Shown: positions 45,487-54,949 of the stretch, one piece after another
How the letters are laid out: every line of letters begins with the position of its first letter
Position numbering within the stretch: the stretch's first letter is position 1
Source of the DNA: Paracoccus homiensis
GTDB lineage: Bacteria > Pseudomonadota > Alphaproteobacteria > Rhodobacterales > Rhodobacteraceae
Reading direction: 5' to 3'
DNA: 64,000 nt
Assembly: GCF_900111675.1 (NCBI RefSeq)
Contig: NZ_FOHO01000005.1
Location: forward strand, 124,001 to 188,000
Position numbers and translations under genes: made by a program
The notes under the pieces: generated by a model
Told to the model about the DNA's origin: nothing
Seen by the model: only the letters and a program-made list of their open reading frames with translations
Databases searched by the model: none

Positions 45487-45542
45487 GCGGGGGCGCTTCG
45501 CCCCCCGCACCCCCCGAGGATATTTCGGCACAGAAGATGGGG
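45487..45542 (+). repeat. Dispersed intergenic repeat, subfamily 1, copy 2 (hairpin plus core)
   Basis: A 7-bp hairpin (gcggggg / cccccgc) six bases after the atoE stop is followed by the 32-base core at 45511-45542. It begins cccccgaggatatttc and differs from the copy at 24481-24512 at one position. The orientation follows the upstream gene. Confidence 0.75.
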
Positions 45543-45558
45543 CGGTGAAAACCGCCCC
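45539..45558. terminator. Terminator hairpin at the rnr 3' end
   Basis: ggggcggt / accgcccc pairs around a GAAA tetraloop (TTTC on the minus strand) and touches the rnr stop codon. It also overlaps the last four bases of the repeat core, so one sequence serves both neighbours. Confidence 0.65.
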
Positions 45559-47801
45559 TATTTCTTGCGGCGACGCTTGGCGGCGCGCTTGATCTCGGAC
45601 AGTCGTGATTTCGTGGACATGCGCCGGGGGGCGCGACCGCGTTTGCCCTTCTGCCCGCCGCGCGGCAACGCGTTGCCGTCCAGTTCCAGCAGTTCCAGCG
45701 TCAGGCCGCCGGTGACGGGGATCGCCTCGGTGAGGCGGACGGTGACGCGTTGGCCAATGCCGATTTCAAGGCCGGTTTCGGTGCCGATCAGCATCTGCGC
45801 CTCGGGGTCGAAATGGAAATATTCGCGCCCGATGTCACGGATCGGCAGCAGCCCGTCGGCGCCCGTTTCATCCAGTTTGACAAAAGCGCCAAAGCGCTGG
45901 ATCCCGCTGATGCGTCCGGTCATTTCGGTGCCGACGCGATCGGCCAGATAGGCGGCGAGGTAGCGATCCGTGGTGTCGCGTTCGGCGGCCATGCTGCGCC
46001 GTTCGGTGTCGCTGATATGGGTGGCGGTTTCGGACAGCCGCTCGATGTCCTGATCCGACAGGCCGTCCTTGCCCCAGCCATGCCCGGTGATCAGCGCGCG
46101 ATGCACGACCAGATCCGAATAGCGGCGGATGGGCGAGGTGAAATGCGCATAACTTTTCAGCGCCAGCCCGAAATGGCCGAAATTCTCGGGGTGGTAATAG
46201 GCTTGGGTCATCGACCGCAGGGTCGAGATATTGATCAGTTCGTCGAAATCGGTGCCTTCGGACTGGGCGAGAAGGCGGTTCAGGTGGCTGGTATGAAGGA
46301 CCTGCCCCTTGGCCAGGTTGAAGCCCGAGGCCTGCGCGACCTCGCGCAGGGCGTCGATCTTGTCGAGGCTGGGTTCTTCGTGGACACGGAACAGCAAGGG
46401 CCGCTGACGGCGGCTGAGTTCCTCGGCGGCGGCGACATTGGCCAGAACCATGAATTCCTCGATCAGGCGGTGCGCGTCAAAGCGTTCGCGGAAATTGACC
46501 GATTTCACGCGGCCTTCCGGGGTCAGCTCGATCCGCCGTTCGGGCAGGTCCAGATCCAGCGGCTGACGCCGGTCGCGCGCCGATTGCAGCAGGCCGTAGG
46601 CGTGCCACAGCGGGCGGATCACATCCTTCATCAGCGGCGCTGTCTGGTCATCGGGATCGCCATTCGCCCCGGCCTGCGCCTGTTCATAGGCAAGGCTGGC
46701 GCGACTGTTCATCATCGCGCGATGAAAACTGTGGCCGGTCTTGTTGCCCTGCGCGTCCAGCCGCATCCGAACCGCGATCACCGGGCGGTCGACGCCTTCA
46801 TGCAGCGAACACAGGTCCGCCGACAGCGCCTCGGGCAGCATGGGGACCACGCGGTCCGGGAAATAGCTGGAATTGCCGCGCGTCCAGGCCTCGCGGTCCA
46901 GCGCGCTGCCAGGGCGGACATAATACGCGACATCCGCGATCGCGACCCAGATGGTCGCGCCGCCGTCCTCCTCGATCATCGCGGCGACAGCATCGTCATG
47001 ATCGCGTGCATCCGCCGGATCGATCGTGACCAATGGCAGATCGCGCAGATCCTCGCGCCCCTTCAGGGTGGCGGGTTTCTGGGCTTCGGCCTCGTCCAGC
47101 ACGGATTGCGGAAACTGATCGGGGATACCGTGCTGATGGATCGCGATCAGGCTGACCGCCCTGGGCGCGGACGGATCGCCCAGACGGTCGGTCACCCGCG
47201 CCACCGGCAGGCCCATGCGCCCTTTGGGTCCGGTCTGTTCCGCCTGCACAAGTTCGCCCGACTGTGCGCCCTGTGTATCGCCTGGCCGCACGCGCCATTC
47301 GCGATCCTGCCCCTTGTCGATGGGCACGATGCGCCCGCCCTCGGCCTCGGAGCGGAAGATCCCGACGATCTTGTTGGGCGAGGCGGTGATGCGACGGATC
47401 AGACGCGCCTGATAGTCGTAATCCTCGCCCTGCACCTGCGTCAGACGCGCCAGAAACCGTTCGCCCCGTCCCAGCGCGGGATCCGCATCGCGCGGGGCAT
47501 AGTGAATGCGCGGCACCGGCCCCTCGCCACGCCATTCCAGCGGCTTGGCGAACAGATCGCCCGACCCGTCAGGGGCCAGCAGTTCGACCACCGTCACCGG
47601 AGGCAGCTGTTCGGCGTCCAGATAGTGGCGGCGGCGACGTTCCAGCCGGCCTTCGGATTCAAGTTCCTTCAGCAGGCGTTTCAGTTCGATGCGCTGCGCA
47701 CCCTTGATGTTGAAGGCCTTGGCGATATCGCGTTTGGAATTGGCGTCGGGATGTTCCGCCACCCAATCCAGAATCTGCTGCTTGCTGGGAATCTGTGTCA
47801 T
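45558..47801 (-). CDS. rnr: Ribonuclease R
   Basis: RNase R is a 3'-5' exoribonuclease that degrades structured RNA and takes part in RNA quality control. The 747-residue protein has an N-terminal winged helix (about 1-60), cold-shock domains, and the RNB catalytic domain with LVTIDPADARDHDDAVAA (metal-binding aspartates) and YFPDRVVPMLPEALS. An S1 domain and a basic tail (PRGGQKGKRGRAPRR, ending KRRRKK) follow. Length is normal for RNase R rather than RNase II. Confidence 0.95.
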   Translation of the reverse strand: MTQIPSKQQILDWVAEHPDANSKRDIAKAFNIKGAQRIELKRLLKELESEGRLERRRRHYLDAEQLPPVTVVELLAPDGSGDLFAKPLEWRGEGPVPRIHYAPRDADPALGRGERFLARLTQVQGEDYDYQARLIRRITASPNKIVGIFRSEAEGGRIVPIDKGQDREWRVRPGDTQGAQSGELVQAEQTGPKGRMGLPVARVTDRLGDPSAPRAVSLIAIHQHGIPDQFPQSVLDEAEAQKPATLKGREDLRDLPLVTIDPADARDHDDAVAAMIEEDGGATIWVAIADVAYYVRPGSALDREAWTRGNSSYFPDRVVPMLPEALSADLCSLHEGVDRPVIAVRMRLDAQGNKTGHSFHRAMMNSRASLAYEQAQAGANGDPDDQTAPLMKDVIRPLWHAYGLLQSARDRRQPLDLDLPERRIELTPEGRVKSVNFRERFDAHRLIEEFMVLANVAAAEELSRRQRPLLFRVHEEPSLDKIDALREVAQASGFNLAKGQVLHTSHLNRLLAQSEGTDFDELINISTLRSMTQAYYHPENFGHFGLALKSYAHFTSPIRRYSDLVVHRALITGHGWGKDGLSDQDIERLSETATHISDTERRSMAAERDTTDRYLAAYLADRVGTEMTGRISGIQRFGAFVKLDETGADGLLPIRDIGREYFHFDPEAQMLIGTETGLEIGIGQRVTVRLTEAIPVTGGLTLELLELDGNALPRGGQKGKRGRAPRRMSTKSRLSEIKRAAKRRRKK

Positions 47802-47847
47802 CGGCTTTACCTAACAGCTTGGCCGCGCAAGCGCAGCAGGCGGATCG

Positions 47848-48264
47848 TCAAAGATCGCACACCATATCACGATGCGGAATACCAGCATCGTCATAGATCG
47901 GCCCCTGCGCGACAAAGCCCAGCTTTTCGTAAAAGCCGATTGCATGGGTCTGGGCACCCAGCTTGGCCTGGGTCACACCCTTGCGGGTCGACAGTTCGGC
48001 CATGGCCGCGCGGATCAGCGCCGCACCCGCGCCGGTGCCGCGTGCCTCGGCCAGAACGCAGACGCGACCGATCTTGCCAACGTGATCGCGGATCAGGATC
48101 CGGGCGGTGCCGATGGCCCGGTCACCCTGCCACGCCAGAAGATGCGTGGCCTGGCCGTCCAGACCGTCCCATTCCTCGGCCTCGGGGACATTCTGTTCCT
48201 GGATGAACACGACGCGGCGCAGGTTGCGGCAGGTTTCCAGATCGGTGGTCAGCGCGATCCTCAT
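47848..48264 (-). CDS. GNAT-family N-acetyltransferase (ElaA/YjcF type)
   Basis: The 138-residue single-domain GNAT protein begins with [22 protein letters not shown] and has the acetyl-CoA loop [15 protein letters not shown] (about 74-88) and [21 protein letters not shown]. These match small acetyltransferases such as YjcF; the substrate is unknown. The ATG at 48264 overlaps the dapE stop (ATGA), so it is expressed with dapE. Confidence 0.87.
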   Translation of the reverse strand: MRIALTTDLETCRNLRRVVFIQEQNVPEAEEWDGLDGQATHLLAWQGDRAIGTARILIRDHVGKIGRVCVLAEARGTGAGAALIRAAMAELSTRKGVTQAKLGAQTHAIGFYEKLGFVAQGPIYDDAGIPHRDMVCDL

Positions 48265-49397
48265 GCGAAATAGCTTTCCAGAATGCGCTGATAGATGGTC
48301 TTCAGCTGATGGATTTCGGCTTCGGGAACGCGTTCGTCGACCTGATGCATGAACCGCCCCACAAGGCCGAATTCGACCACGGGGCAGTGATCCTTCACGA
48401 ACCGCGCATCCGATGTCCCACCCGAGGTGGAAAGCACCGGCTGACGCCCGGTTTCCTGCGTCACGATCCCGCGGACCAGATCGACGAAGGGGCCGGGCTG
48501 GGTCAGAAACGCCTCGCCCGAGATATTGGCCTCGACCACAAGCTCGACACCGGTTTCGGCGCTGACCGCCGCGGCGCGTTCGGTCATCATGCGCGTCAGC
48601 GAGGCGCCGCTGTGCAGATCGTTGAACCGGATGTTCACCACGGCGCTTGCGGCTTCGGGGATCACGTTCGACGCCGGATTGCCGCAATCGACCGTGGTGA
48701 TCTGCAGGCCGGACGGGTCGAAATGCTCGGTGCCCTGATCCAGCGGTTCCGCAATCAGCCCGTTCAGAAAACCGGTCAGCGCGTGCAGCGGATTGCGGGC
48801 CTTGTGCGGATAGGCGGCATGGCCCTGCAGGCCCTTGGCGCGGATGGTAAAGGTGGCCGACCCGCGCCGCCCGATCTTCATCATCTCGCCCATGATGTCG
48901 GGATTCGACGGTTCGCCCACGATGCAGACATCCATCCGCTCGCCCTGTTGGGCCATCCAGTCAAGGATCGCGGTGGTGCCATCCCTGGCCGGGCCTTCCT
49001 CGTCGCCGGTGATGGTCAGGATCACCGCGCCATCCGGCGGGGTTTCGGTGACAAAATCGATGGCGGCGGCGACGAAGCTGGCCACGCCCGATTTCATGTC
49101 GGTCGCGCCGCGGCCCCAGATCGTGCCATCCTGCACATGGCCCGAAAACGGGGGATGGGTCCACGACCCCAGGTCGCCCGGCGGCACCACGTCGGTATGT
49201 CCGTTAAAACCAAAGCTGCGCGCGCCCTTGGCGCCCCAGCGGGCGAACAGGTTCGCCGTGCCGTTGCGATCCACACGATGCACCTCGAATCCGGCCTCGC
49301 GCAGCATGTCGCCCAACAGGATCAGCGCGCCGCCCTCTTCCGGCGTCACCGAGGGGCAACGGATCAGGCGGGCGGTCAGGTCGGCAGCGTCGGTCAT
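48261..49397 (-). CDS. dapE: Succinyl-diaminopimelate desuccinylase
   Basis: DapE hydrolyses N-succinyl-LL-diaminopimelate in lysine and peptidoglycan precursor synthesis. The 378-residue di-zinc M20-type enzyme has [10 protein letters not shown] (His67), [10 protein letters not shown] (Asp100), the catalytic Glu pair in TGDEEGPA (133-134), and a final metal His near the C-terminus in GRFMHQVDE. The ATG at 49397 gives the usual N-terminus. It follows the TauE gene by one base and overlaps the GNAT gene. Confidence 0.96.
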   Translation of the reverse strand: MTDAADLTARLIRCPSVTPEEGGALILLGDMLREAGFEVHRVDRNGTANLFARWGAKGARSFGFNGHTDVVPPGDLGSWTHPPFSGHVQDGTIWGRGATDMKSGVASFVAAAIDFVTETPPDGAVILTITGDEEGPARDGTTAILDWMAQQGERMDVCIVGEPSNPDIMGEMMKIGRRGSATFTIRAKGLQGHAAYPHKARNPLHALTGFLNGLIAEPLDQGTEHFDPSGLQITTVDCGNPASNVIPEAASAVVNIRFNDLHSGASLTRMMTERAAAVSAETGVELVVEANISGEAFLTQPGPFVDLVRGIVTQETGRQPVLSTSGGTSDARFVKDHCPVVEFGLVGRFMHQVDERVPEAEIHQLKTIYQRILESYFA

Positions 49398-49398
49398 G

Positions 49399-50163
49399 TC
49401 ACATCCAGAAATCAAAGGCGCGGCGGACGAGGTTCGCCCCCGTCAGCACCAGAAGTATCAGCGTCCAGCGGCGAAACTGCACCACATCCAGCCGGTCCTG
49501 CAAGACAAAGCCCGCCAGCATCCCGGCAAAGGCGGGGATGCACAGCACCGCCGACAGGGGCAGCGTCTGTGCATTCAGCACCCCCGAGGCCAGATGCGCG
49601 ATCAACAGGACCACCGCGCCCAGCAGAAAGACGACGCCCTGCACACGGATCTGTTCGCGCTTGTCCACGCCCAGGGACAGCAGCAGGATGATCAGCGGTG
49701 GCCCCCAGATGCCGGAAATGCCGCCGTAAAGCCCGCCGATGACGCCCATCCCCACCTCGGCCCGGCGGCGATGATGCAGGGGCAGCGCAAGCGAACGCCC
49801 CGCCAATTGCCAGGATGCGAACAGAACGATGGGCACGCCCAGCAGCGCATACATGATCCCCTGCGGGATCGCCTGCGCAAAGCCGGCGGATACGCAGATG
49901 AACACCAGCACCGTGCCGATATGCCAGCGAAACGATCTGATCGAGTTTCTTGCCGCGTCCGGACCCTGCCGGAACGCCTGCTGGATATTGGTCAGCAGGG
50001 TCGGCAGGATCAGCGCGGCCAAGGCCGTTGTCGCCGGCAACAGCGAACCAAAGGCCGACAGCATGATCATCGGCATCGCAAAGCCGATCGCCCCTTTGAC
50101 GAAGCCCGCGAATGCCGTAATGCCGACGGCCAACCAGAATTGCCAGATTTCCAGACCAAACAT
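49399..50163 (-). CDS. TauE/SafE-family membrane transporter
   Basis: The 254-residue protein has about eight hydrophobic segments in two repeats, with the family signature [17 protein letters not shown] near the start and [20 protein letters not shown] in the second half. TauE/SafE proteins are proposed exporters of sulfite, sulfoacetate or other organic anions; no sulfur-metabolism gene adjoins it, so the substrate is open. It precedes dapE and may be cotranscribed. It is divergent from the acyl-CoA dehydrogenase gene. Confidence 0.87.
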   Translation of the reverse strand: MFGLEIWQFWLAVGITAFAGFVKGAIGFAMPMIMLSAFGSLLPATTALAALILPTLLTNIQQAFRQGPDAARNSIRSFRWHIGTVLVFICVSAGFAQAIPQGIMYALLGVPIVLFASWQLAGRSLALPLHHRRRAEVGMGVIGGLYGGISGIWGPPLIILLLSLGVDKREQIRVQGVVFLLGAVVLLIAHLASGVLNAQTLPLSAVLCIPAFAGMLAGFVLQDRLDVVQFRRWTLILLVLTGANLVRRAFDFWM

Positions 50164-50260
50164 GGCGGCAAGCTAAGGCGCTGCCAGGGAAAAGGAAATA
50201 GAGCGCGTTGCAGACTGTGCAGCCAAAATCACGGCGACATTTTAGAACTCGAATTATGGC

Positions 50261-50281
50261 AGTTGCGCATTATAGTTGCGC
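50261..50281 (+). promoter_or_regulatory. Tandem 8-bp direct repeats upstream of mcd
   Basis: AGTTGCGC occurs at 50261-50268 and again at 50274-50281, a 13-bp spacing, in the 169-bp gap between tauE and mcd. A TATAGT-like -10 overlaps the second copy. The arrangement suggests an activator or repressor site, but this is only inferred. Confidence 0.35.
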
Positions 50282-50332
50282 TGCGGGTGCAAAAGGATTA
50301 GCTATGCTGCAACGCCGAAAAAGGATGGATCG

Positions 50333-51940
50333 ATGAAAGACATGCCGCAGCAAACCGAAGCCGTGCTGACCGAAATCGAAGCCCTGCAGACCCGCGCCAC
50401 CGAAAACCTGCGCGCCACGCTGGCCCCGGACGGCAAGATCGACCCCGCACTTCTGGAACAGCATCAGCACGCCGCCCATGCGCTGTCCTGGCTGGCGACC
50501 TATGTCGAATCGCTGAAACAGATCTCGGCCTGGGCGGGGCGGGTCTCGGGCCCGATCGAGGATCTGATCACCCGGATCGCCTTCGGGGAATACCTGACCC
50601 AGATCGCCGGCGGCATCCTGATGAGTCAGAATGAATTCGCCCGCCTGTCGGATCTTGGCGTCAGCTGGACCCCGTCCGAGGCCGCGCAGGCGATGATGTC
50701 CGGCAATACCCCTGCCGCGCGCGCGGAACTTGCCCGGCTGATCGCCGACAATCGCGGTAGCGCGACCTTTGGCGCGTCGGGGCTGGACGAGGATCTGGAA
50801 ATGATCCGTGACCAATTCCGCCGTTGGGCCGATAACAAGGTCGTGCCCCATGCCCATGAATGGCACCTGAAGGACGAACTGATCCCGATGGAGATCATCG
50901 AGGAGCTGGCCGAACTGGGCGTCTTTGGCCTGACCATCCCCGAGGAACTGGGCGGACTGGGCATGTCCAAGGCCGCGATGGTCGTCGTCAGCGAAGAATT
51001 GTCGCGCGGCTATATCGGCGTCGGCAGCCTTGGCACCCGCAGCGAAATCGCGGCCGAGCTGATCATCGGCGGCGGCACCGATGCGCAGAAGGAACATTGG
51101 CTGCCGAAACTGGCCAGCGGGGAAATCCTGCCCACCGCCGTCTTTACCGAACCCAATACCGGCAGCGATCTGGGCAGCCTGCGCACCCGCGCGGTCAAGG
51201 ATGGCGATAACTGGAAGGTGACCGGCAACAAGACCTGGATCACCCATGCCGCCCGCACCCACATCATGACGCTGCTGGCCCGCACCGATCCCGAAACAAC
51301 GGATTACCGCGGCCTGTCGATGTTCATCGCCGAAAAGACACCGGGCAGCGACGAAGATCCCTTCCCCACCCCCGGCATGACCGGCGGCGAGATCGAGGTG
51401 CTGGGCTATCGCGGCATGAAGGAATACGAGCTTGGTTTCGACGGATTCGAGGTCAAGGGCGAGAACCTTCTGGGCGGCGTCACCGGTCAGGGCTTCAAGC
51501 AGTTGATGCAGACCTTTGAATCGGCCCGCATCCAGACCGCCGCCCGCGCCATCGGCGTCGCGCAGAACGCGCTGGAACTCGGCCTGCAATATGCGCTGGA
51601 CCGCAAGCAGTTCGGCAAATCGCTGATCGAGTTCCCGCGCGTGGCCGACAAGCTGGCGATGATGGCGGTGGAAATCACCATCGCGCGGCAGCTGACCTAT
51701 TTCAGCGCCTGGGAAAAGGATCACGGCCATCGCTGCGACCTAGAGGCCGGGATGGCCAAGCTGCTGGGTGCGCGCGTGGCCTGGGCCTGTGCGGACAACG
51801 CCTTGCAGATCCACGGCGGCAACGGCTTTGCGCTGGAATATCAGATCAGCCGCGTGCTGTGCGATGCGCGTATCCTGAACATCTTTGAAGGGGCGGCTGA
51901 AATTCAGGCACAGGTGATCGCGCGACGCCTGCTGGGCTAG
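50333..51940 (+). CDS. mcd: Methylsuccinyl-CoA dehydrogenase-like acyl-CoA dehydrogenase
   Basis: The 535-residue protein has an acyl-CoA dehydrogenase core (about 160-535: FTEPNTGSDLGSLRTRA, WITHAARTHIM, QFGKSLIEFPRVADKLA, IHGGNGFALEYQISRVLCDARI) preceded by an extra helical domain of about 150 residues (ALSWLATYVESLKQISAWAG, FGEYLTQIAGGILMSQ). That extension is typical of (2S)-methylsuccinyl-CoA dehydrogenase of the ethylmalonyl-CoA pathway, which oxidises methylsuccinyl-CoA to mesaconyl-CoA. PhaA/PhaB in the same window fit this pathway. AAGGA lies seven bases before the ATG. A different long acyl-CoA dehydrogenase remains possible. Confidence 0.78.
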   Translation: MKDMPQQTEAVLTEIEALQTRATENLRATLAPDGKIDPALLEQHQHAAHALSWLATYVESLKQISAWAGRVSGPIEDLITRIAFGEYLTQIAGGILMSQNEFARLSDLGVSWTPSEAAQAMMSGNTPAARAELARLIADNRGSATFGASGLDEDLEMIRDQFRRWADNKVVPHAHEWHLKDELIPMEIIEELAELGVFGLTIPEELGGLGMSKAAMVVVSEELSRGYIGVGSLGTRSEIAAELIIGGGTDAQKEHWLPKLASGEILPTAVFTEPNTGSDLGSLRTRAVKDGDNWKVTGNKTWITHAARTHIMTLLARTDPETTDYRGLSMFIAEKTPGSDEDPFPTPGMTGGEIEVLGYRGMKEYELGFDGFEVKGENLLGGVTGQGFKQLMQTFESARIQTAARAIGVAQNALELGLQYALDRKQFGKSLIEFPRVADKLAMMAVEITIARQLTYFSAWEKDHGHRCDLEAGMAKLLGARVAWACADNALQIHGGNGFALEYQISRVLCDARILNIFEGAAEIQAQVIARRLLG

Positions 51941-52023
51941 GCCAGAACCGCGGGCGGGATAGACTATCGCCGCAAAAACATGTTCACTGCCCCGTGAATT
52001 CAGCCTTCACAGGAGATGCGCTT

Positions 52024-52488
52024 ATGCCCCGTCTGTCCCGCCTTGGTCTTGCCACTGCCGCCGTCGCGACCCTTGGCCTTGCTTCCTGCGGCCCGACCGC
52101 GACGACCGGCACCGGATCGGGCGGCATTCCGCAGGGCGAATATGTTCTGGTGGGGATGGATGGCGGCACGGTGCCCCTGCGCAACGTCACGCTGGTGGTC
52201 GGGGAAAACCAGCTGACCGGTCGCGGCCCCTGCAACAGCTATAGCGCCGAAAACAACGTCGCCCTGCCCGCGCTGCAACTGTCGCCGATCGTCTCGACCA
52301 AGATGCATTGCAAGGACGCCCCGTTGGAGAACCGCTTTCTGGCGACGCTACAATCCGCAACCGAGATGGAGTTCTTTGGCGGCGTGCTGAAGGTGAAATC
52401 GCCGCGCACCTGGCTGATCTTCGAACATGGCCATCGCGCGGATGAGGCGCAGGTCAGTGCCCTGGAAGCCGCGCGGGGCACGCAGTAA
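52024..52488 (+). CDS. META-domain (HslJ-like) lipoprotein
   Basis: A 154-residue lipoprotein: signal MPRLSRLGLATAAVATLG, lipobox LASC, a short Gly/Thr linker, then a META/DUF306 domain (about 40-140) with YVLVGMDGG, GRGPCNSYSAENNV and the second Cys in KMHCKDA. Related proteins (HslJ) are outer-membrane stress-associated proteins; function unclear. The ATG at 52024 is chosen for AGGAG eight bases upstream. Its stop touches the convergent recO stop with no gap. Confidence 0.82.
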   Translation: MPRLSRLGLATAAVATLGLASCGPTATTGTGSGGIPQGEYVLVGMDGGTVPLRNVTLVVGENQLTGRGPCNSYSAENNVALPALQLSPIVSTKMHCKDAPLENRFLATLQSATEMEFFGGVLKVKSPRTWLIFEHGHRADEAQVSALEAARGTQ

Positions 52489-53211
52489 TCACCTGTCGCG
52501 CAGCAATCGCTGCAACAGCCTGTCGCGCGCGACGGGCACGGGGCGGCCGACCAGTTCGGCCGCCAATCTCGTTTCCAGGAAATGCCCGGTAATGGCCAGC
52601 CCTTCGGCCAGCCCATTCCCCCGGTTGTCGCCCGCCCCCCCCATGATCGCGGGCAAGGGCAGCAGACGGTCCGCCCATTCCCCCGCCCCCGCCCGGCTGA
52701 CGGCGCGGCCCGTGCGCGGACTGACATAGGCCAGACCGTCACGCGCCCCCGTCACGGCGCAGCTGGCAAGATCCAGTCCGAAGCCCATTTCATCCAGAAG
52801 CGCCGCTTCCCACGCCAGATAGGCAGCGCCCCAATCCTCGCCCTGCTCGATCAGGTCCAGAAGATCCTCGGATCGCTGCACCAGGCGCGGATGCGGATCC
52901 CGTTCGGGCAAGGCAAAGACCAGAAGGGCGCAGATCGCGTTCAGCCCCGCCAGCCCCAGCGGATCGGCCAACAGACCTGCACGCAACCGAATGGGTTCGA
53001 CGCTGAACGTGCCCAGCTGATCATCGCGTCGGGCACGCCAGCGCAGGTCCAGCCGCGTTCCCGGTTGCAACATCGCCGCCCGCTTGCGCGAGGCGCCACC
53101 GGGCACCAGACCCGCATGGCGCCCTTGGCGCGGGGTCAGAACCTCGATGATGACCGCGTTTTCGCCATGGCTGCGCCGCGCGATCACGGTGCCTTCGTCC
53201 TGCCACTCCAT
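52489..53211 (-). CDS. recO: DNA repair protein RecO
   Basis: RecO works with RecR to load RecA on SSB-coated single-stranded DNA. The 240-residue protein begins with the OB-fold (MEWQDEGTVIARRSHGENAVIIEVLT, about 1-80), followed by the helical region with YLAWEAALLDEMGFGLDL. In this lineage recO normally follows era closely. Here rarD, a Hint-domain gene and a VOC gene separate it from the DUF1491-era block. Confidence 0.93.
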   Translation of the reverse strand: MEWQDEGTVIARRSHGENAVIIEVLTPRQGRHAGLVPGGASRKRAAMLQPGTRLDLRWRARRDDQLGTFSVEPIRLRAGLLADPLGLAGLNAICALLVFALPERDPHPRLVQRSEDLLDLIEQGEDWGAAYLAWEAALLDEMGFGLDLASCAVTGARDGLAYVSPRTGRAVSRAGAGEWADRLLPLPAIMGGAGDNRGNGLAEGLAITGHFLETRLAAELVGRPVPVARDRLLQRLLRDR

Positions 53212-53216
53212 CGGCG

Positions 53217-53657
53217 TCAGTCGGATGCGGGCAGGGTCAGGCTGCCGTCATCGGCCAAAGGCCAGTACGGGTTATGCGCAAGTTCCCAGACATGGCCATC
53301 GGGGTCCGCCAGATAACCGGAATAGCCGCCCCAGAACACAGCTTGCGGCTGTTTCAAGGCCACCGCCCCGGCGCGAAGCCCGTCATCGAAAACGCGATCG
53401 ACCTCGGCGGGGCTGCTCATGTTCTGGGCCAGCGTCATCGCCCCGGTTCCCAATACCGCATCCGGGCGGCCCTGATCTTCGGCCAGATCCGACAGACCGA
53501 ACAGGCCCAGAACCGCGCCCTGCATCTGATAAAAGCGCACCCCATCCTGTGAGGCAGGATGCGGGGTCCAGCCCCATGCGCGATAAAATGCCTCGGCCCG
53601 TGTCAGATCACCCACGCCAAGCGTGATCAGGGTCACCCGTTGTCTTGGCAACGCCAT
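53217..53657 (-). CDS. VOC-superfamily (glyoxalase-like) protein
   Basis: The 146-residue protein has two beta-alpha-beta-beta-beta modules: VTLITLGVGDLTRAEAFYRAWGW in the first, and GGYSGYLADPDGHVWELAHNPYW in the second, with the conserved DPDGH. It belongs to the glyoxalase/bleomycin-resistance/dioxygenase superfamily. Substrate and catalytic role cannot be set from sequence. It is immediately upstream of recO (five-base gap) on the same strand. Confidence 0.85.
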   Translation of the reverse strand: MALPRQRVTLITLGVGDLTRAEAFYRAWGWTPHPASQDGVRFYQMQGAVLGLFGLSDLAEDQGRPDAVLGTGAMTLAQNMSSPAEVDRVFDDGLRAGAVALKQPQAVFWGGYSGYLADPDGHVWELAHNPYWPLADDGSLTLPASD

Positions 53658-53714
53658 GCGCGCATCCTTCCCTGCAACATCCGCAGGCTGTCACGGCGCA
53701 TGGCTGCGGGCAAG

Positions 53715-54851
53715 TCAGGACAGCAGATCGCGCCCATTGGCCTGATGGCGGGCGGCCAGCTTGCGACCGTGGCGACCCTTGACCAACGGTCGGACGGGCG
53801 CCGTCTCGACCTCGGCCAGTTCGGGGAACAGTTCAAGGATTTCCTGCCGCGCGGCCGGCCCGACCGAGGACATCGCCTCGGGTCCGGTGAACAGCGATTC
53901 GGTCAATGCGCCATTTGCCGTCACCAGTTGATGTTCCGCACACATGAAATGCACATAGCTGACGGAATCGCCGATCTCGGCCAGCTCGATCCCGTCCAGT
54001 TCCAGCAATTGCTTGGCCGCGACCAGGACTTCGGAAGCGCCGAACATCCGCTGCGCAATGGCCGAGCGCACAAGGATGCGATGCTGTGGCGACACGATCA
54101 GATCGGCCGAAGGGCTGCCGGCACCAAGGGCCCCCGCCGCGATGCGGATCGGCTGCATATGCGGGGCCTGTTCCAAGTCGACGGTGGCCCGACCGATCCA
54201 GCGGATCGCCTGCGCGCCGTTATCATGCGTCTGCACCGTATCGCCCACGGCCAGATCCTGCACATGCACCGCGCCATCGGGCGTCTGGATCATCGTCCCT
54301 TCGGCAAAACAGGCGAAAGCGATAACCTGCCGGTCCCGCGACAGGTCGAACAGCTGATTCGTGACAGCGCTGTTCAGCGTCACGTTGCTGATCGCCTTGG
54401 CGGTCAGGGTCGGGTCCGGCAAGCCGGCCGAGAATGGCGGCACCAGCCACATGTCGCCATTGTCCATCTGCGCGATCAGCACGGTCGTATCGGCGGTGGT
54501 GCCGTCGAAATAGGTCAGCGTGACCTGATAGCGGAACAGCCCGTCGAAATTATAGTTCTCGGCCGTGCCGTCACCATTGCGATCGGTTTGAAAAAATTCA
54601 AACAGATTGCCGTTGTTATTTGCACTCAACGTCGCCGTGCTGCCAAAGCGGTTCACGGTCGTCACGGAATGCTGGTTTTCATAGATCGGCGTGGTCAAGC
54701 CGCCGCGATCACCGCCCGCGCCATAAGTCCCAAGCACCGAGGGGGATGAGGCATTTTCAGAGACGAAGACACCACCGACCGAGTTGCCTTCGATGCTGTC
54801 GATATCGGTCGAAATATTGCCCAGATACAGGGCTTCCCATCTCAACGGCAT
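53715..54851 (-). CDS. Hint-domain (Hint_2) protein
   Basis: The 378-residue protein has two parts. Residues 1-178 are a beta-rich, Asn/Thr/Gly-rich segment with no recognised domain. A Hint_2 domain starts at Cys181 (ACFAEGTMIQTPDGAVHVQDLA) and includes the block-B-like SPQHRILV (His257), with VGDTVQTHDNGAQAIRWIG between. Hint domains of hedgehog/intein type can cleave the preceding peptide bond; these bacterial versions are widespread in Rhodobacteraceae, with little known function. No signal peptide is visible. AGGAGG precedes the ATG. It sits inside the conserved era-recO interval. Confidence 0.88.
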   Translation of the reverse strand: MPLRWEALYLGNISTDIDSIEGNSVGGVFVSENASSPSVLGTYGAGGDRGGLTTPIYENQHSVTTVNRFGSTATLSANNNGNLFEFFQTDRNGDGTAENYNFDGLFRYQVTLTYFDGTTADTTVLIAQMDNGDMWLVPPFSAGLPDPTLTAKAISNVTLNSAVTNQLFDLSRDRQVIAFACFAEGTMIQTPDGAVHVQDLAVGDTVQTHDNGAQAIRWIGRATVDLEQAPHMQPIRIAAGALGAGSPSADLIVSPQHRILVRSAIAQRMFGASEVLVAAKQLLELDGIELAEIGDSVSYVHFMCAEHQLVTANGALTESLFTGPEAMSSVGPAARQEILELFPELAEVETAPVRPLVKGRHGRKLAARHQANGRDLLS

Positions 54852-54949
54852 CGAAACCTCCTGAATGAATTCTTTGTAAGTCTACTTCCGGATCAGAAAA
54901 ATCGTAGAAGAAATGCACAAAAGGGTAAATAGATTCTGGCCGGTGCGCG

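Noticed and set aside
42457-54851. Hint-domain protein as the substrate of the type I secretion system
   Set aside because: Distance is about 10 kb, and no RTX repeats or typical C-terminal secretion signal are visible, so I keep it only as a speculative possibility.
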